From the NCBI GenBank assembly GCA_037179335.1, contig JAKZHN010000003.1, positions 806,001 to 870,000 on the forward strand: a stretch of 64,000 nt of DNA, read 5' to 3'. Position 1 is the stretch's first letter. Each line of letters starts with the position of its first letter. The position numbers and the translations under genes are program-made. Below the pieces are notes generated by a model. It did no database searches, was not told where the DNA came from, and saw nothing but the letters and a program-made list of their open reading frames with translations. Shown piece after piece: positions 12,188-24,409 of the stretch. This DNA is from Cyclaneusma minus. Lineage: Eukaryota; Ascomycota; Leotiomycetes; Marthamycetales; Marthamycetaceae.

Positions 12188-13068
12188 AGAGTCGGGCGGA
12201 GACTGACTGATGGGGGACGATTCTCCAGGGAGCAGGCTTACTATGTTTTGGATCGAGGGTTTTTTTCATCCAGTCGTATATGGCTTCTGACGAAGCGCGA
12301 CCTGATTGTCATATAGACAGGAATTTGAATCAAAATAACGTCTTTCCTTGCAGGTCTCTTGTTGCAATTATTTCACTCGAATTTTCGTCTTTTCAAGTCT
12401 TCGTCGCACTTCTAAGCCTCACTGAGTTACTGTCGAGTTTCGGAGCATCGCCCTCACTTTCAAATGTCCATGTCTTTTCCAACTTGATATCTTATTTCCT
12501 GTTTCCCTTGGCACAGCCTAACCACCAGGCTAGATTATGGATCAGAATTGTAGACAAATATGCCTCGTAGTCCGAGTCATAGCCTAGAAATGTCGAGTGT
12601 TAGATACTCCGATATTTCATCCACCTTGCTGTTCTACTTGCTGATCATTCAGCCTTGCGAGTTGTGCTCCGTCCCATCTCTAGCACCAATCAACTTCATG
12701 AACCCCAGTTACACTGGATAGTAAGCTGAGGCTGAGCGGGGAAGTTTCTCGCATGGCCCCCAAGAGACCCGGAACAAAGAAGCGGAAACTCGGAAACATA
12801 TGGAGATCCGAATGAGTGTCGTTACATAACAAAGACTTATCCTTCGTCATCAAGTCGGAATTCCATGCTCCAGAAAATGAATGAATTAATAATGCGCATC
12901 TGGAGCATGGCGTGAGTAGTATGCCAGGAAAGAGGATATCGCAACAATCAAAGGCGAAAAGCACTGTGTTCAAGAACGCATCCGGCTATTACCAATCATC
13001 AAGAAAGACATCGCGGAGCCTGTTACGTTACTCCGAATTCTTGTAGTATCAATGTCTCGGTCACACCC
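12188..13068. other. Intergenic, no gene recognised
   Basis: The stretch between the P450 and the hydrolase holds only short chance frames. I see no array TATA-plus-box unit in it. Confidence 0.5.
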
Positions 13069-13074
13069 TATAAG
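13069..13074 (+). promoter_or_regulatory. TATA box of the alpha/beta hydrolase gene
   Basis: TATAAG lies 106 bp before the hydrolase ATG and is followed by a CA-rich leader typical of fungal 5' untranslated regions. Confidence 0.5.
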
Positions 13075-13174
13075 AACACACGGTTCACCCAAGACACAAT
13101 TCAAGTCCCCGCTCATCACCACAACCACAGAACATCAACCCAAGATCCAAAACCTCAAGTAAACATCTTTCAAA

Positions 13175-14070
13175 ATGGCCAAACCATCCATCCTCATCGT
13201 AACCGGCTCCTTCGCCCTCCCCGAATTCTACACCTCAATGACCGACCCCATGACCGCCCACGGCTACGAAATCAAAGCCTTGCACTCACCCAGCGCCGGT
13301 CTCAAAACCGGGCCTCGAGAAGGCAATCCGCCGACGATGCAAGACGACGCAGCATTCATCGCCAAAGAAGTCACCAAGCTCGCCGACGAAGGCAAAGACA
13401 TCATCTTGATCTCTCATTCCTACGGAGGTATCCCTGCGACTGAAAGCACCAAAGGCTTGTCCAAAGCGGAGCGATCGAAGGAAGCCAAGAAAGGTGGGAT
13501 TGTGAGGCTTGCATACATGACTGTTTTGTTGCCGCCGTTGGGAGGTTCGGCTCTTACTTCGCTCGCTGATGTACCGAGCGAGAATCAGATGAATGCTCCT
13601 CAACCTGTGTGTTCTCCCACTCACCATGTCCGCAATCTTACGTCACGTTTTCCATACATTTTCGAGCTCAAAATACAGTGAATCATGCACATAGCTAACA
13701 ATCAAAACAGGAAAACGGCTGGATGCGCCAAAACGTAGAAGAAAACGCCGGACTCGTCTTCTCCGACATCCCCCGCGATGAAGGCATGGCGTGGCTGCGT
13801 CGCTTCACATGGCAGTCAGCTATCAGTTTTATTGGCGAACTGACGTATGCTGGGTACAGAGATATTCCGGTTTCTTATCTGGTTTGCGAGGAGGACAGAA
13901 TTGTTCCGGCGAGTATTCAGAGGACGGAGATTGAGACGATTGAGAGGGAGACTGGGAGGAAAGTGGATGTTACGACACTGAAGTCGGGGCATATTCCTAT
14001 GGTCAGTCAGCCGGAGAATGTGGAGAAGTGGATGTTGCATGTTTTGGCGGAAGTGGAGGGACAGGAGTGA
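13175..14070 (+). CDS. Alpha/beta hydrolase (AB hydrolase-1-like fold)
   Basis: Exons 13175-13606 and 13711-14070 join in phase 0 across a GTGTGT...CAG intron that has a GCTAAC branch site, giving 263 residues. Residues 5-12 form the first strand (ILIVTGSF). The nucleophile elbow is SHSYGG (Ser about residue 77), a variant of GxSxG. The acid is probably Asp in CEEDRIVP and the base His in KSGHIPM near the C-terminus. The size and the SGHIPM ending fit small cytosolic fungal hydrolases of salicylate-esterase or methylesterase-like type. The substrate cannot be assigned. The ATG sits in an A-rich context (CAAAATGG). Confidence 0.85.
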
Positions 14071-14109
14071 GGGTGATGTAGGGTTTGGGTTACGGGTGGG
14101 AGGAGTCTC

Positions 14110-14155
14110 TGCTGTCTCTGCTGTATTTTGTTGTCGCGCGAGTTTGCTACTGTCA
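14110..14155 (+). promoter_or_regulatory. Phased box cluster at the hydrolase 3' end
   Basis: TGCTGTCT at 14110, TGTTGTCG at 14129 and TACTGTCA at 14148, in exact 19-bp steps. The cluster starts 40 bp after the hydrolase stop codon. A palindromic TATATATAAG at 14347 lies 190 bp away, the usual unit distance if read leftward. Confidence 0.65.
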
Positions 14156-15315
14156 ATGAACTACGATGAAAAAGGCAGCTTTCTTGTTAATCGGATAGTG
14201 ACACTGACGTTACGAACTCTCTGGGAAGCTTGATGGCAAAACCTCAAAGTCCGGTTGGACCACAGATTACCAAAACATTCACAACGTGATCGAGATAGTA
14301 TTTGAGAAACAGGCTTAGGGGGTCAGAAGGAGACACAGGTGCCCTCTATATATAAGTTAAGCCAGCCTGCTTGTGCAGTCTGGAAAACTCCATGCTCCCC
14401 AACCCTCACCACCGCTGAATCCAACTACTGACATCATCACCTGCCACTACCGCTACGAATACCTACCCAACACCACATATTCTGACGAAGACGCTCTTAA
14501 CTTTCACTAGTGACTTCAATTCCAAGCTCAAAATCCCAACTCGCCGGAGCTTGCTGTGAATCTCATCTTAAGACCCTCCAGACCTGACTTTGACTTCCTG
14601 GGTCTGCCTTCTGACTTCCATGCTGGCATGTTCGATCTTGACCAAGAAACAGAGTAGAAGGCTCTGCTTATATACCCAGTAGGCCAGATTGCCTCTAATG
14701 GGTCTCGAATGTAAGTTGATAACCGATTTGTGGCCGAAAAGCATGCTTGCTGCCGCTTCGCAGATGTACTGTCGACAAAATGAGCCCAGCACCGGAAGAA
14801 GCGAAGTTATCGCAGCATTTGAAACGCAATTCGAATAGGGTGAATATTGCGATGGTTTTTATAGGAGGCTTTCATTGCAGAGTTACGCGAGGGGTAAGTT
14901 TGCTTTGGTTTTCTGGAAACAGGAGCCGCCAGAGTTGACTTTGACTCCCTGGGCTTGTCACATGTAACGACGAGGCAACTTGAACTATCTTGGTCAAGAA
15001 ACGGAGTGGAAGGCCCTGCTTATATACCTAAAGCTCCAGTATCGCTGGCACGGTCACGTGACCATTCCTACACAGCACAGCCAGCCGCCAAGGCCCCTGT
15101 TAGGCCCCTGCGCAAGCGTGTGTGGTGGGTATAAAGCATCCCACACACGCAGCTCCTTTTCCTCTCCATACTTGGCATTCTTCCGACCCGCCAAGCACTA
15201 CACGAGTGCACTCACGTGACTGACCTTTGTGGTCCCAGCAAGTTTCTCATGCAAGAGAGTAAGAGCTTTGGATACAGATTAAAAATCGATCGATCTGTGG
15301 GTGAAATTATATCGT

Positions 15316-15362
15316 TACTGTCGCTTTGCATATGTACTGTCGAGGAAGGGAGCGTGCTGTTG
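15316..15362 (+). promoter_or_regulatory. Phased box cluster, three copies
   Basis: TACTGTCG at 15316 and 15335, TGCTGTTG at 15355; steps 19 and 20. Confidence 0.6.
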
Positions 15363-16069
15363 GAAGAAGGGATATCCCCACGCCATCCGAAACGCCATTT
15401 GAACAGGCTGAAAGTTGCTTTGATATGTGGATGGTGGCTTCCATTTGCTGAAACGCTACGCGAGACTCAAACTTGCTTTGGTTTTCCGAAAAGAACCTGG
15501 GCAGCAGCATGCATTAATCTGCTTGGGTTTCGCCATCGCACTGCAGAATCTTGATCAGGTAATGGAATGGCAACACTCTGCTTATATAGTTATTGGGCCG
15601 CTTTACGCTGTTATGTTTCTGGAATAAGTCGAGAGTTAATATCTGTTTTTGCAAGGCACTGCTATTACCGTTGCGTAGGTGTTGGTAACGGGTGATGCTT
15701 CCTGTCGAGGAACCAAACGTCTTTTAAGTTTGGATGCGAAGATTTCCATGCAGCTTGATGACAGTTTGAGTAACAACTCTGGGTTATGGCTTTTTGCTGC
15801 GACGTCTTGTAAGTTTGGCTTCCTAACTCCTGGATCGAAGCTTGGTGACGGGTGCTCGCATGAACGGTTCCGTCAGTCGGGATAGACGATCTCTTTAGTT
15901 GGACGTCGATGATGTTGTCCATCATTCGCTCAATCGATTCAACTTTCATGCCAGAAAAACAGTGGAGAAGACCTCTGCTTATATACCTCTAGCTAGGCAT
16001 CGACCTCAGTTTGCACTAAAGCGCTTTAAGACTGGGTCACATGGTCACGTGTGTCACTGGAAGTATTAC

Positions 16070-16135
16070 TGCTACCGATTCTTTCATCTACTGTCGGGCG
16101 ATAGAACCTGCTGCCAAAAGGCCAGACTGTTGTCG
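16070..16135 (+). promoter_or_regulatory. Phased box cluster, four copies
   Basis: TGCTACCG at 16070, TACTGTCG at 16089, TGCTGCCA at 16109 and TGTTGTCG at 16128; steps 19, 20 and 19. A CACGTG lies about 20 bp before it. Confidence 0.65.
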
Positions 16136-16437
16136 GAAACTAGAAAGTGTCCACTTCGACTTGGAAGCAAAGTCTGCATCTTACATAGATTGGATCCTCC
16201 TCTAAACTGTAGCGAACAGATTCCAAGAAAGGTACTGCGAAGTTCTTAGATTGGCTTTCTCGAGCGGAAGCTTCGCCAGTCCAATGGCTCGGGAGGAATA
16301 ACGGAAATAATCTTGGTCCAGAAATGAAGGAGAAAGACCCTGCTTATATACCTATTAGTTGAATTGATACCAGAGTTTGTTGAGACTAGGTTGATAATGA
16401 AGCCGTTGCTGAAAGGTGTTGCATCTAACCTCATACC

Positions 16438-16484
16438 TGCTGTCGGAAACTGAATCTACCGGCGGCGAGCTGTTCCTACTGTCG
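16438..16484 (+). promoter_or_regulatory. Phased box cluster, three copies
   Basis: TGCTGTCG at 16438, TACCGGCG at 16457 and TACTGTCG at 16477; steps 19 and 20. About 213 bp downstream of the minus-strand TATA at 16697. Confidence 0.65.
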
Positions 16485-16775
16485 GGGAAGCGCTAACTTT
16501 CTCGAGCTCAAACCTTGAAACCTTGAAGGCTACGGAGACTACAACCTGTTTAAAGTGAACCTTGACGCCTTTCCTTGTGCTACAAGGTGCTGTAGGCTTG
16601 GGTCTCTAGGGAGGAGGTTACTGCTCCCATGTTCCAATTCGTTCTTGCTTCCGCCATGTATAGCCTTGGCTCAGAAAGTCGTGGGGAAAGGCTCTTCTTT
16701 TATAGCAGTTTGCCTTGGCTTCAAGAGCCTTTCACCTAGAATCTGAACCAACTCCTCATTGTCCAAAGGTGTCAC

Positions 16776-16822
16776 TGCTACCGACTCACTCATCTGCTAC
16801 CGCATACTCAACCACGCTGTCA
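16776..16822 (+). promoter_or_regulatory. Phased box cluster, TGCTACCG variant
   Basis: TGCTACCG at 16776 and 16795, CGCTGTCA at 16815; steps 19 and 20. About 190-235 bp downstream of the minus-strand TATA at 17011. Confidence 0.6.
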
Positions 16823-17094
16823 GCAAACCTCGAGATTCCCGCTACCAACACAAAACATAGATCCACGCGGACCAAAGTCTGTCTGGGGAGGATGTGACAT
16901 GCTCGTTGAGACTGTTTCTAGGCGGTCCTTGAACGAGCCTAGGGATTGCCGGGTTTGCTCGCGTGATTATGTGGAATACTTTGATCAAGATAAACAAGGG
17001 GGAAAGCTCATCTTATATACCAACCCAGGAGTTGTGCTAGGAAGCTTTGAGGCAAACCTGGGAAACTGCCTGGTCGGTCATTGGAAGGCATTCT

Positions 17095-17140
17095 TGCTGT
17101 CGCTTCCGTGATTTGCCGCCGAGGAGGAAACTTGCTGTCG
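17095..17140 (+). promoter_or_regulatory. Phased box cluster, three copies at exact 19-bp steps
   Basis: TGCTGTCG at 17095, TGCCGCCG at 17114 and TGCTGTCG at 17133. About 213 bp downstream of the minus-strand TATA at 17353. Confidence 0.65.
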
Positions 17141-17435
17141 AGCAAACGCGGTAATCTCGAACCGAATTTCGTCGTCTAAGATCCACGCAGAATGATTAAT
17201 CGCATGAGAAGGGTTTACCTTGATTTTTTTTTGGCCGTGGAATCCTCGTGTGCAGGCAGCTGGTTGATGTTTCTCGCACAGAGGCTTGCTAACAATCGCC
17301 TCTTCGGTATTGCCATTCCAACTCTGAGGTCAGAAAAAAGAGGGGAAAGGTTCTTATTTATAGCAGCCTGGTTTCTGCAACTGGGCGCTTTGGGACGCGA
17401 TCAGGAACTAACGTCTAGTTGTTCGATGGCCTTGT

Positions 17436-17482
17436 TGCTGCCGCGTTATTTGCTTGCTGTCGGGGCGTCAAGTTTGCTACCG
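17436..17482 (+). promoter_or_regulatory. Phased box cluster, three copies
   Basis: TGCTGCCG at 17436, TGCTGTCG at 17455 and TGCTACCG at 17475; steps 19 and 20. It is the outermost cluster of array 2, and I see no clear TATA beyond it before the GH36 gene. Confidence 0.6.
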
Positions 17483-17753
17483 CGAGAACCGCAGATTCTC
17501 GAGACAGTGATTAGGTATCTTCTCAGACTCTGCAGATGCTTTTGGGAATCCGATAAGATCAGGATTGGGCTCATAAGTTTCAAGGCTGACAAGTATTCAT
17601 TCATACTTTTGAGACACCTAGATCATGGCAAGGTGCCAAGACGATGCGATAAGTACGCACTGCTTTTCTCTTCTCGCCCCTTCGCCCCATCCGGGGTTCC
17701 CGTCCACCCATACTCACCGATTTCCTTCTCCCCCCTCTCATGTCCAGCCCAGC

Positions 17754-20700
17754 TCAGCCCTTCCTCGGCATAACAAAAACCCTCACCTCAACCTCATTCC
17801 CCCACCCCACCTTCAACCCCATCTTTTTCCACGCCCCCTCCACATCAATCTCCAACACCCTCCCACCACCATTCTCGCCCACCCTCACACACTCCACCGG
17901 CACCACCTCACCCCTCAACATAACCAAAAAGTGCTCCTCAACCGTGCGTTTCGCTAGATCCGAGATATAAATTCCAAGCACGCCGAGCGCCTTCAAAGCA
18001 ACCCTACACTCCACCTTCCCACCCTCGTCCATCGTCAAGTATGAGTTCAGCACCCCCGCCGCCCCCGTCATCTTCCCCAATAACCCCAGTACCGCAATCC
18101 ACGTCTCCACATCCTCCTCCTCCTCCTCCAAGCCCTCTACCAACCGATGAGACGGTACACCCTCCAACACCCTCGGATTCTCCTCAGATTGCACAAATCC
18201 CCTGAGCGGATAGCTCGATAAAATCTCCCAGCCCCTAACTGGCAGCGAGATATCAATCAACGCTTCCGGACTCACAACTTGCATGATTTCCGACACATTA
18301 CCAGTGCTGTGGTTGCGAATGATGTAGTATTGCGCTTCCACGACACCAGGGAATAGCGAAAGGGGAATTAGTTCGGTGAGAGGGAGCGAGGAGACGTTGA
18401 AGACGCCGATGATGCCGGTGCCGGTTGTGGCATAGCCGTGGTAGGTGCCTACTTTCAGAAGCACTTCGTCGGTGTAGCCGGTATAGTGTGTCAAGCTCTT
18501 GCCCACATTGCTAGGTCGGAGAATGATTGTTTTGTTTTGGATAGTTTGTGCGGTCATTTGGGCGATGAGGGGGATGTCGTGTTGGCCAGGAACATCAGTT
18601 ATGTAGATAGGTCCGCCGGAGACGGCGCGGGCGGCGGCGTGGAAGGAGCTGTAGTCGTGGACGGTTTGGAACATGTCCCAATCGGGAAGCAGGTTTAGAT
18701 ATTGCGTGAAGAGGCTGTTGTGTGCGTTGCAGAAAATGTGCCAAGGATGGCTTGATTCGATCTCGGGGAAGAAGTCATCGCTGTTGCGGACGAGGACGGT
18801 GGGTTTGTTTTGTGGCATTTGCGAGTGGAAGAGGATATGGGGGGTTTGGGACATGCAGCTGATGGCTTTGATGCTGAAATAGCGCAGCGAGGAGATGGTC
18901 CAGGCGTCGAGGTAGGTGTTGATGAGTTCGCGGCGGTCTTTGGCTGAGACGAGGGTATCGAGCATGAATTGGGCGTCGGTTTTCACGGCGTCGATTCCTG
19001 CTGAGCTTAGGAAGCTGTAGAAGTCGTTGTAAAACTTCTGGACGTCTTCTTTTGCCACAACGGTCATTTTGCCGCCCAGGGGTAGGTTTCGTCGTTCGGC
19101 GTCTTCGCGGACTGTTTCGATGGTTTTGTATGTCTTTGCAAGCTCGCCGTCGGGGGCAAGTCCGCCCCAGTATCCGAGGATGGCGTGCCAGACAGCGATG
19201 TGCTCGATGTTAGGGGTTTGGGAACGAATCTTGCGGACTGTTTGGGCGAGGCCGGAGGGGAAGGTTTCGGGGTCTGCTTCGAAGGTCTTCCAGCCATGTT
19301 GGAACTGGCCGTGGCCACGGTAATCGAGAGCTTGCCAATTGTCATCGATTATCAAGTTGGTTATGTTGATGTTATGGGACGAGAGGGTGTCCACAGCTTT
19401 AATGACAGCATCTTCGGTGAGCCTTTGGCCGAGGCCATTCCATGTGCCTATGATGGATTAGTGAGAGATTCGTTTTCGTGGGAATGAGACGGGAAGAGAA
19501 TGGTAGAGAGAGGGGGGGAGAGACGGATAGAGAGACTCCGGACGATACGCGAGATGGACACATACAATAAGTCAGGCCGTCAAACCAGTTCTCCATCCAC
19601 TGTGGTTTGACACCATCGATCATCGCCTTGATTTCTTTTTGTTCCTCGCCCGAGGCACGCTCATAGACAGCAACGATGGAACGAGCTTGATACATAACAG
19701 CAGCATGGGCAGAATCAAAGTCATTGCCGATAGCCACAGCGATATGGGCATGAGCATCTTTGTCACTATCATTGCGAATCTATGAAGAGTCAGTCGAGGA
19801 AAAGGTTTCACGTAGACAAGATGGACTTACTTTGAGCATCACGTTACCTTCATCATCACTCTCGAACAGGGTCATGACGTTATCAACACCGCTTATGGCG
19901 AGGAGTACCATGTGCTGTCCGGAATCGCTAAGAAACGAACATAACACGCCTTGGCGGTCGAGTTTAAAGGATTCTTTGCCATGTCGGGGTGCAAGCCATG
20001 GAGACCAAAGCCTAACTAGGGCAAACCATCTGCAAGCTGTCAGCTTAAGATTTTAGATGAGTAGGGTGTGGACTCAATTCCAGAAACCCTCTGCGATATG
20101 TTGGTCATGGTAATGCAATAACAAAATCCGACCAAGTCACGTGACAGGCGATGCCACAAGTGAAAGCATCAAGATCGACAAGACCATCCCACAGAACCTT
20201 GAGTATGAGAGATCGGAGACAATCAGTGCCTTACCGTCGGAACTTTCCCCAGGGATATCCAAGCTTCATATCCTTGATTGTCGACTCTTCACCCTTCGCG
20301 GCTTCGACCTTGGCGATGACAGACCAAAGCATCGTATCAGGAGATTGGCTCATAACTTGTTTGGCTTCCAACTCCGAATTGAGCCCTTTCACGTAAAGAT
20401 CCAGCTTATCTCCCCTATCCATAGTAATCATATCCGGCTTCACTAACACGGTCCCATCTTGCATACCCTGTTGATCTTTAACCCACTTCCACTGCTTCTC
20501 CGGACCAGCCCTGAACTTGATAGTAAAAGTAACCGGCTCGGCAATCGGAAATACACCAGTGAAGTAAAGTGGCGACAGTTTATCTGGAGATGTCGTGGCT
20601 TGACGCACAGTGAATGGTTTTGAGGAGGCATCGTGTTCGGTAAATAGCAAGGGATGTTCTATCCATCCGGAGCCTAGCTTGGTATACCATACTGCTACTT

Positions 20701-20896
20701 CCCAGGGCTCGTGGATGCGGGATTCGTCCACTTCTAGGAGGACGGTGAAGGTGGTGGTGGCTTGGGGTAGGATGGTCACCTGCCCAAGAGGTGGGTAGGA
20801 GGATATAGAGGCTTTCATGTCGGAGCCGCCTAGGAGTTGTTCAGCTTTTGCTGCGAGCTGTTTGGGGATGTGCAGGGCATTCATGAGTTCCTCCAT
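17754..20896 (-). CDS. GH36 family raffinose-synthase / seed-imbibition (Sip1)-type glycosidase
   Basis: Four exons in coding order, 20896-20235, 20029-19831, 19779-19566 and 19447-17754, give 922 residues; every intron has GT...AG ends and keeps frame. The start MEELMNAL was chosen; an upstream in-frame ATG at 21154 would add about 86 residues that do not look family-like. Markers: TWNGLG and NLIIDDNWQ (barrel strands), a VKTDAQ nucleophile Asp, and RNSDDFFPE, carrying the likely acid/base Asp. The N-terminal beta domain contains SPWLAPRHGK, typical of fungal Sip1 homologues. Family knowledge: clan GH-D, acting on alpha-galactosides (alpha-galactosidase or galactosyl transfer). No signal peptide is evident, suggesting an intracellular enzyme. 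The first intron (205 bp) is longer than its neighbours. The gene is divergent from the TyrRS gene. Confidence 0.88.
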
Positions 20897-21695
20897 CTTT
20901 GAAGAACGTAGAAGTATTTGAAGAGGATGAGACGTCAATGGGGAGATCCCCAGTCCGGCTTTTTGGATGGGGGTCTTTTTCGGGACACAGGAAGCGAAGA
21001 TGTGGGCGAAGTGGAAGATTCGCAAAGGGTTCAGGTTTGAAGAGAGAGGGGTAGCACTTGCCACTGCTCTAGTAAGAAAGGGGAGAAGCGCAGGACTCAG
21101 AGCTCCAGTCTGGGGAAGATGGACGCAAATATAGTGAATATTTGGGTGTTTCAAATCTCATGGACGAAACATTGAAAATTGGTGAAAGTTCGATAGAACA
21201 AGTCGAGATCTTTCGAACCCAAGGAGCAACAGGAGAAGCAATGACACGTACTGTGGGTTGTTCCGAGTCAATGAGAAAAGAGACAAGATTGAAAATTGAG
21301 GTACAAGTCTCGATACCACCGAGTCTGATTCGTGCAAGCTGAGACTTTAGTAGAGAGAACAGCCCACTTTTCTTCCCCTCTTCGATGTTGAGTGGTGGAT
21401 TTTGGGATTCACATGAGCGCAAGCGTACGGACGTCATGGTTGCACTGACCAGAGCTCCATCCCAGTGCTAGCCGGCCTTGGCAGTGTTAGAGTGAAGCGG
21501 GCAAGCGGTGGCAGAATCATCGCTCGAAAGAGCTTAGACTGAAATCCGATCTCGAAATTTGGGAGAGCTCCAAGACGAGAAACTGGTCCACGCTGTCGCC
21601 CAGAACTCCGAATCTCGGCTATTTTTCAATCCTCTGAGTTACTATGGACGCAACAGCCAGCTTCAACCGATAATTCCATCCGCCCCACTGCCGCA
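20897..21695. promoter_or_regulatory. Shared divergent promoter region, GH36 / TyrRS
   Basis: About 800 bp lie between the two divergent start codons. Short frames here are not conserved-looking. No TATA or phased boxes of the array type are seen, so this looks like an ordinary bidirectional promoter. Confidence 0.45.
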
Positions 21696-24409
21696 ATGGC
21701 AACAACCTCCCTCCTTCGAAACCCTCTGCGAAAAGAGCTCTACGTCTGCCCACGATGCGCCCTTCGATCCTCGAATCTCCTGAGTAGACAGCACAGACGG
21801 TCTATCTCTACATCATGGCTCGTCACACAGGAAGACAAGAAACGGGAATGGGAGAAGCGGGCACAGGAAATCAGGAGCGGGAAGAGGAAGAGCATGCTGG
21901 AGATATTGGAGGAGCGAGGCTATGTGAAAGATTTGACCGCGTACGCTTGATTTGCACAGTTTGGACTCGGTGGATGAATGCTGATGGGGCTCCGGTAGTG
22001 ATCGAGATGTGATCAACAATCGGATGATTGACACACGAATAGGCGCATACGTCGGAATCGATCCCACCGCATCCTCTCTACACGTCGGCCACCTCCTGCC
22101 CTTCATGGCCCTCTTTTGGATGCATTTGCACGGCTTCCATACCGTCACCTTGCTCGGTGGTGCGACGGCCAAGATCGGAGATCCTACAGATCGCCTGACG
22201 GCGAGAGACAAAGTCAAAAGTGATACCCATACTGAACGCATGACGAAGATGCACTATCAGCTGAAAAACTTGTGGATCAATGTTGTTCAGGCGGGACAGA
22301 GGCATGGCTATAAAGAGGAAATTCCGCGGTCTTGGCATCAAGAGCTCTGTAATAACAATATGTGGCTCAACAAACTGGGCATTATGGAGGTGCTGAGTCG
22401 CTTGGGTCCGGGCATGCGTATGGGGACAATGTTGGGAAGGGATAGGTGAGTTCTATGACATTTCTTCCATATATCAAATCTTCTGTGATGAAACACAAGC
22501 TGGCACCAGTCATAGAGCGACTTGTACTCTTTTCCTTGATGACACTGCTATAATCCTTAACTAGAGGCTGTTTCTGAATTTGTTCCAAGCCACGATGATA
22601 TCTGCGAAAAAACTAGTCCCAGACACATCTAGCTAACCTCATGTCCCACTCAGTGTCAAGAATCGCATGGAAAAGGGCGACGGCATGTCCTTTGCCGAAT
22701 TCTGCTACCCCATCCTCCAAGCCTGGGACTGGTGGCATATGTACCACACCAAAGGCATCCACATGCAAATCGGCGGCGCCGACCAATTCGGCAACATCGT
22801 CGCCGGCGTCGACGCCGTCAGCTACATCATGAAAACCCACCCCGACCCGCTCGTGCGAAACGGCCAAGTCAGAAAAATCAACCCCAACATCCCTCCCTTC
22901 GGCTTCACAGTGCCCCTCCTCACCACCTCCTCAGGCGCCAAATTCGGCAAAAGTGCTGGAAACGCAGTATGGCTGGACCCCGAACAAACCTCTTCTTTCG
23001 ACCTCTATGGATACTTTTTGAAAACGGCAGATGTGGATGTGGAACGCTATTTGAAACTTTTTACTTTCATGTCGATTGAAGATATTGCGGAGATCATGGC
23101 GGAACATAATGCGAATCCGAAAGAGCGCAAGGCACAGCACAAACTTGCTTATGAAGTTCTGGCCTTAGCGCATTCTATGCCCGCCGCCAAAGCGGCAGCT
23201 GAACAACACCGCCTGCTGTTCTCCAAGGGCGGCGGCAGCCTGCAAATCTCTGACCTCACCACCGCTGCCTCCGAAGTATTAAATACCCCCGAAGCGCAAT
23301 ACGAAACCGCCAAATACGCCGCCGTTCACAAAATCCAACTCCCCAAATCGTTCATCTACAACAAGTCGATTGGCAAAATCCTGTACGCCTGCGGTCTTGC
23401 GGAAAGCGCAGCTGAAGGCTTTAGGTTGGCTGATAAGCAGGGAGTGTATATTGGTGCTGGGCCCGGGCCGTTCAACACTGGAAATGAAGTGAGGAAGATG
23501 GATGCGGGGGAGCTGAATTTTACGCCGGTTAAGACGTGGAGTGATGAGATGACGGCGAAGTATTTGATTGAGGATAGGATGCTGATTTTTAGAAGGGGGA
23601 AGAATAATGTTAGGATTGTGGAGGTGGTTGAGGATGAGGAGTATAAGGCTTTGGGGCTGAGTCATCCGGGCGTGTCGGTGCCTACTCAGGAGGTGGAGGA
23701 GAAAGAGGCGAAGAAGGAAGCGGAGATGCTGGAGGAAGAGGGCGAAGGTGCTGTGGAAGATGTTGATATCGAGAGTACCTCTTCGCAGGACAACGTCTCA
23801 ACTCCCTCAAACACAGCCCAAGATCCCACCAGCCAGCGCGGAACCTGGGGCTGGCGCAAAGCCTCCGAAAAAGAAGCGCGCATCCAAAGCTTCATCAGGC
23901 GCCGAGAAGCCCTCGCATCCGGCGACGGCCTACTAGCCGAAGTCATAAAACGCAGCACTAAGCCTGGAATCGACGGGCCGAGGGGAGGAAACGTCCCCCG
24001 AGAGATCGAGCTTGAGCGCAGGCGGAGGAGAGAGGAAGAGCAGTTGGAGGATGCGCCGCAATGGGGGCCGGGGAGCTTGGATGCGAAGATTCAGAGGAGT
24101 ATGATGAGGGGGATGGATGGTGAGAGGGAGGTGAGGGAGGCGATGGAGGCGCTGGATGAGGTGAAGGGGATGATGGAGGGGTTTGATGGGGTCGGGAAGG
24201 GGAAGGCAAGTCCGAAGGCGAATAAGGGGGTTCTATTGGGTGGGAAGGGTGGAAAGGGTGGAAAGGAGGAGAAGCCTTTTCGGAAAACTTCTTTCAGTTT
24301 GATTTCGAAGCTTTTTGGACAGGGGAAGGAGGCTTGGCATAAGGTTGTTAAGCCTGGTGAGGAGAAGGATGGAGGTGAGGGGAAGGACGGTGGTGAGGGG
24401 AAGAAGTAG
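21696..24409 (+). CDS. MSY1: Tyrosyl-tRNA synthetase, mitochondrial
   Basis: Exons 21696-21940, 21999-22445 and 22654-24409 give 815 residues. The N-terminus (MATTSLLRNPLRKELYV...) is basic and rich in Ser/Arg, like a mitochondrial presequence. The class I HIGH motif appears as HVGH in PTASSLHVGHLLP. Tyrosine and ATP pocket motifs follow (GGATAKIGDPT; QIGGADQFGN), and the KMSKS-equivalent loop is KFGKS. The usual fungal mitochondrial TyrRS core plus S4-like domain ends near residue 560. The remainder (about 250 residues) is low-complexity, rich in Glu, Lys and Gly, and ends in repeated EGKDGGEGK-like units, so it is longer than yeast Msy1 (about 490 residues). Family knowledge: charges mitochondrial tRNA-Tyr; in some filamentous ascomycetes the same protein also helps splice group I introns (CYT-18), so that role is possible but not shown. 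Symbol by homology. Confidence 0.9.

Larger units (their letters stand above)
14340..17490 (-). repeat. Tandem array 2: leftward TATA-led units of about 315-560 bp
   Basis: Minus-strand TATA boxes (seen as CTTATATA or TTTATAG on the plus strand) lie at 14668, 15020, 15581, 15978, 16343, 16697, 17011 and 17353; the palindromic one at 14347 may belong too. Most share the minus-strand start TATATAAGCAGRG. About 200-245 bp downstream (toward lower coordinates) of most lies a box cluster: 14748, 15316, 16070, 16438, 16776 and 17095. A plus-strand TATAAAG at 15130 is divergent from the one at 15020, with TCACGTGA (15053-15060) between. No common reading frame is seen. The array mirrors array 1 in orientation. 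Confidence 0.72.

Noticed and set aside
6780..17490. Transposon explanation for arrays 1 and 2
   Set aside because: No transposase, reverse transcriptase, terminal repeats or target duplications were seen; the copies are tandem and keep spacing rather than being scattered insertions.
20897..21154. N-terminal extension of the GH36 protein from the ATG at 21154
   Set aside because: The added residues show no similarity to family N-termini, and the downstream ATG (MEELMNAL) begins the recognisable domain; treated as 5' leader.
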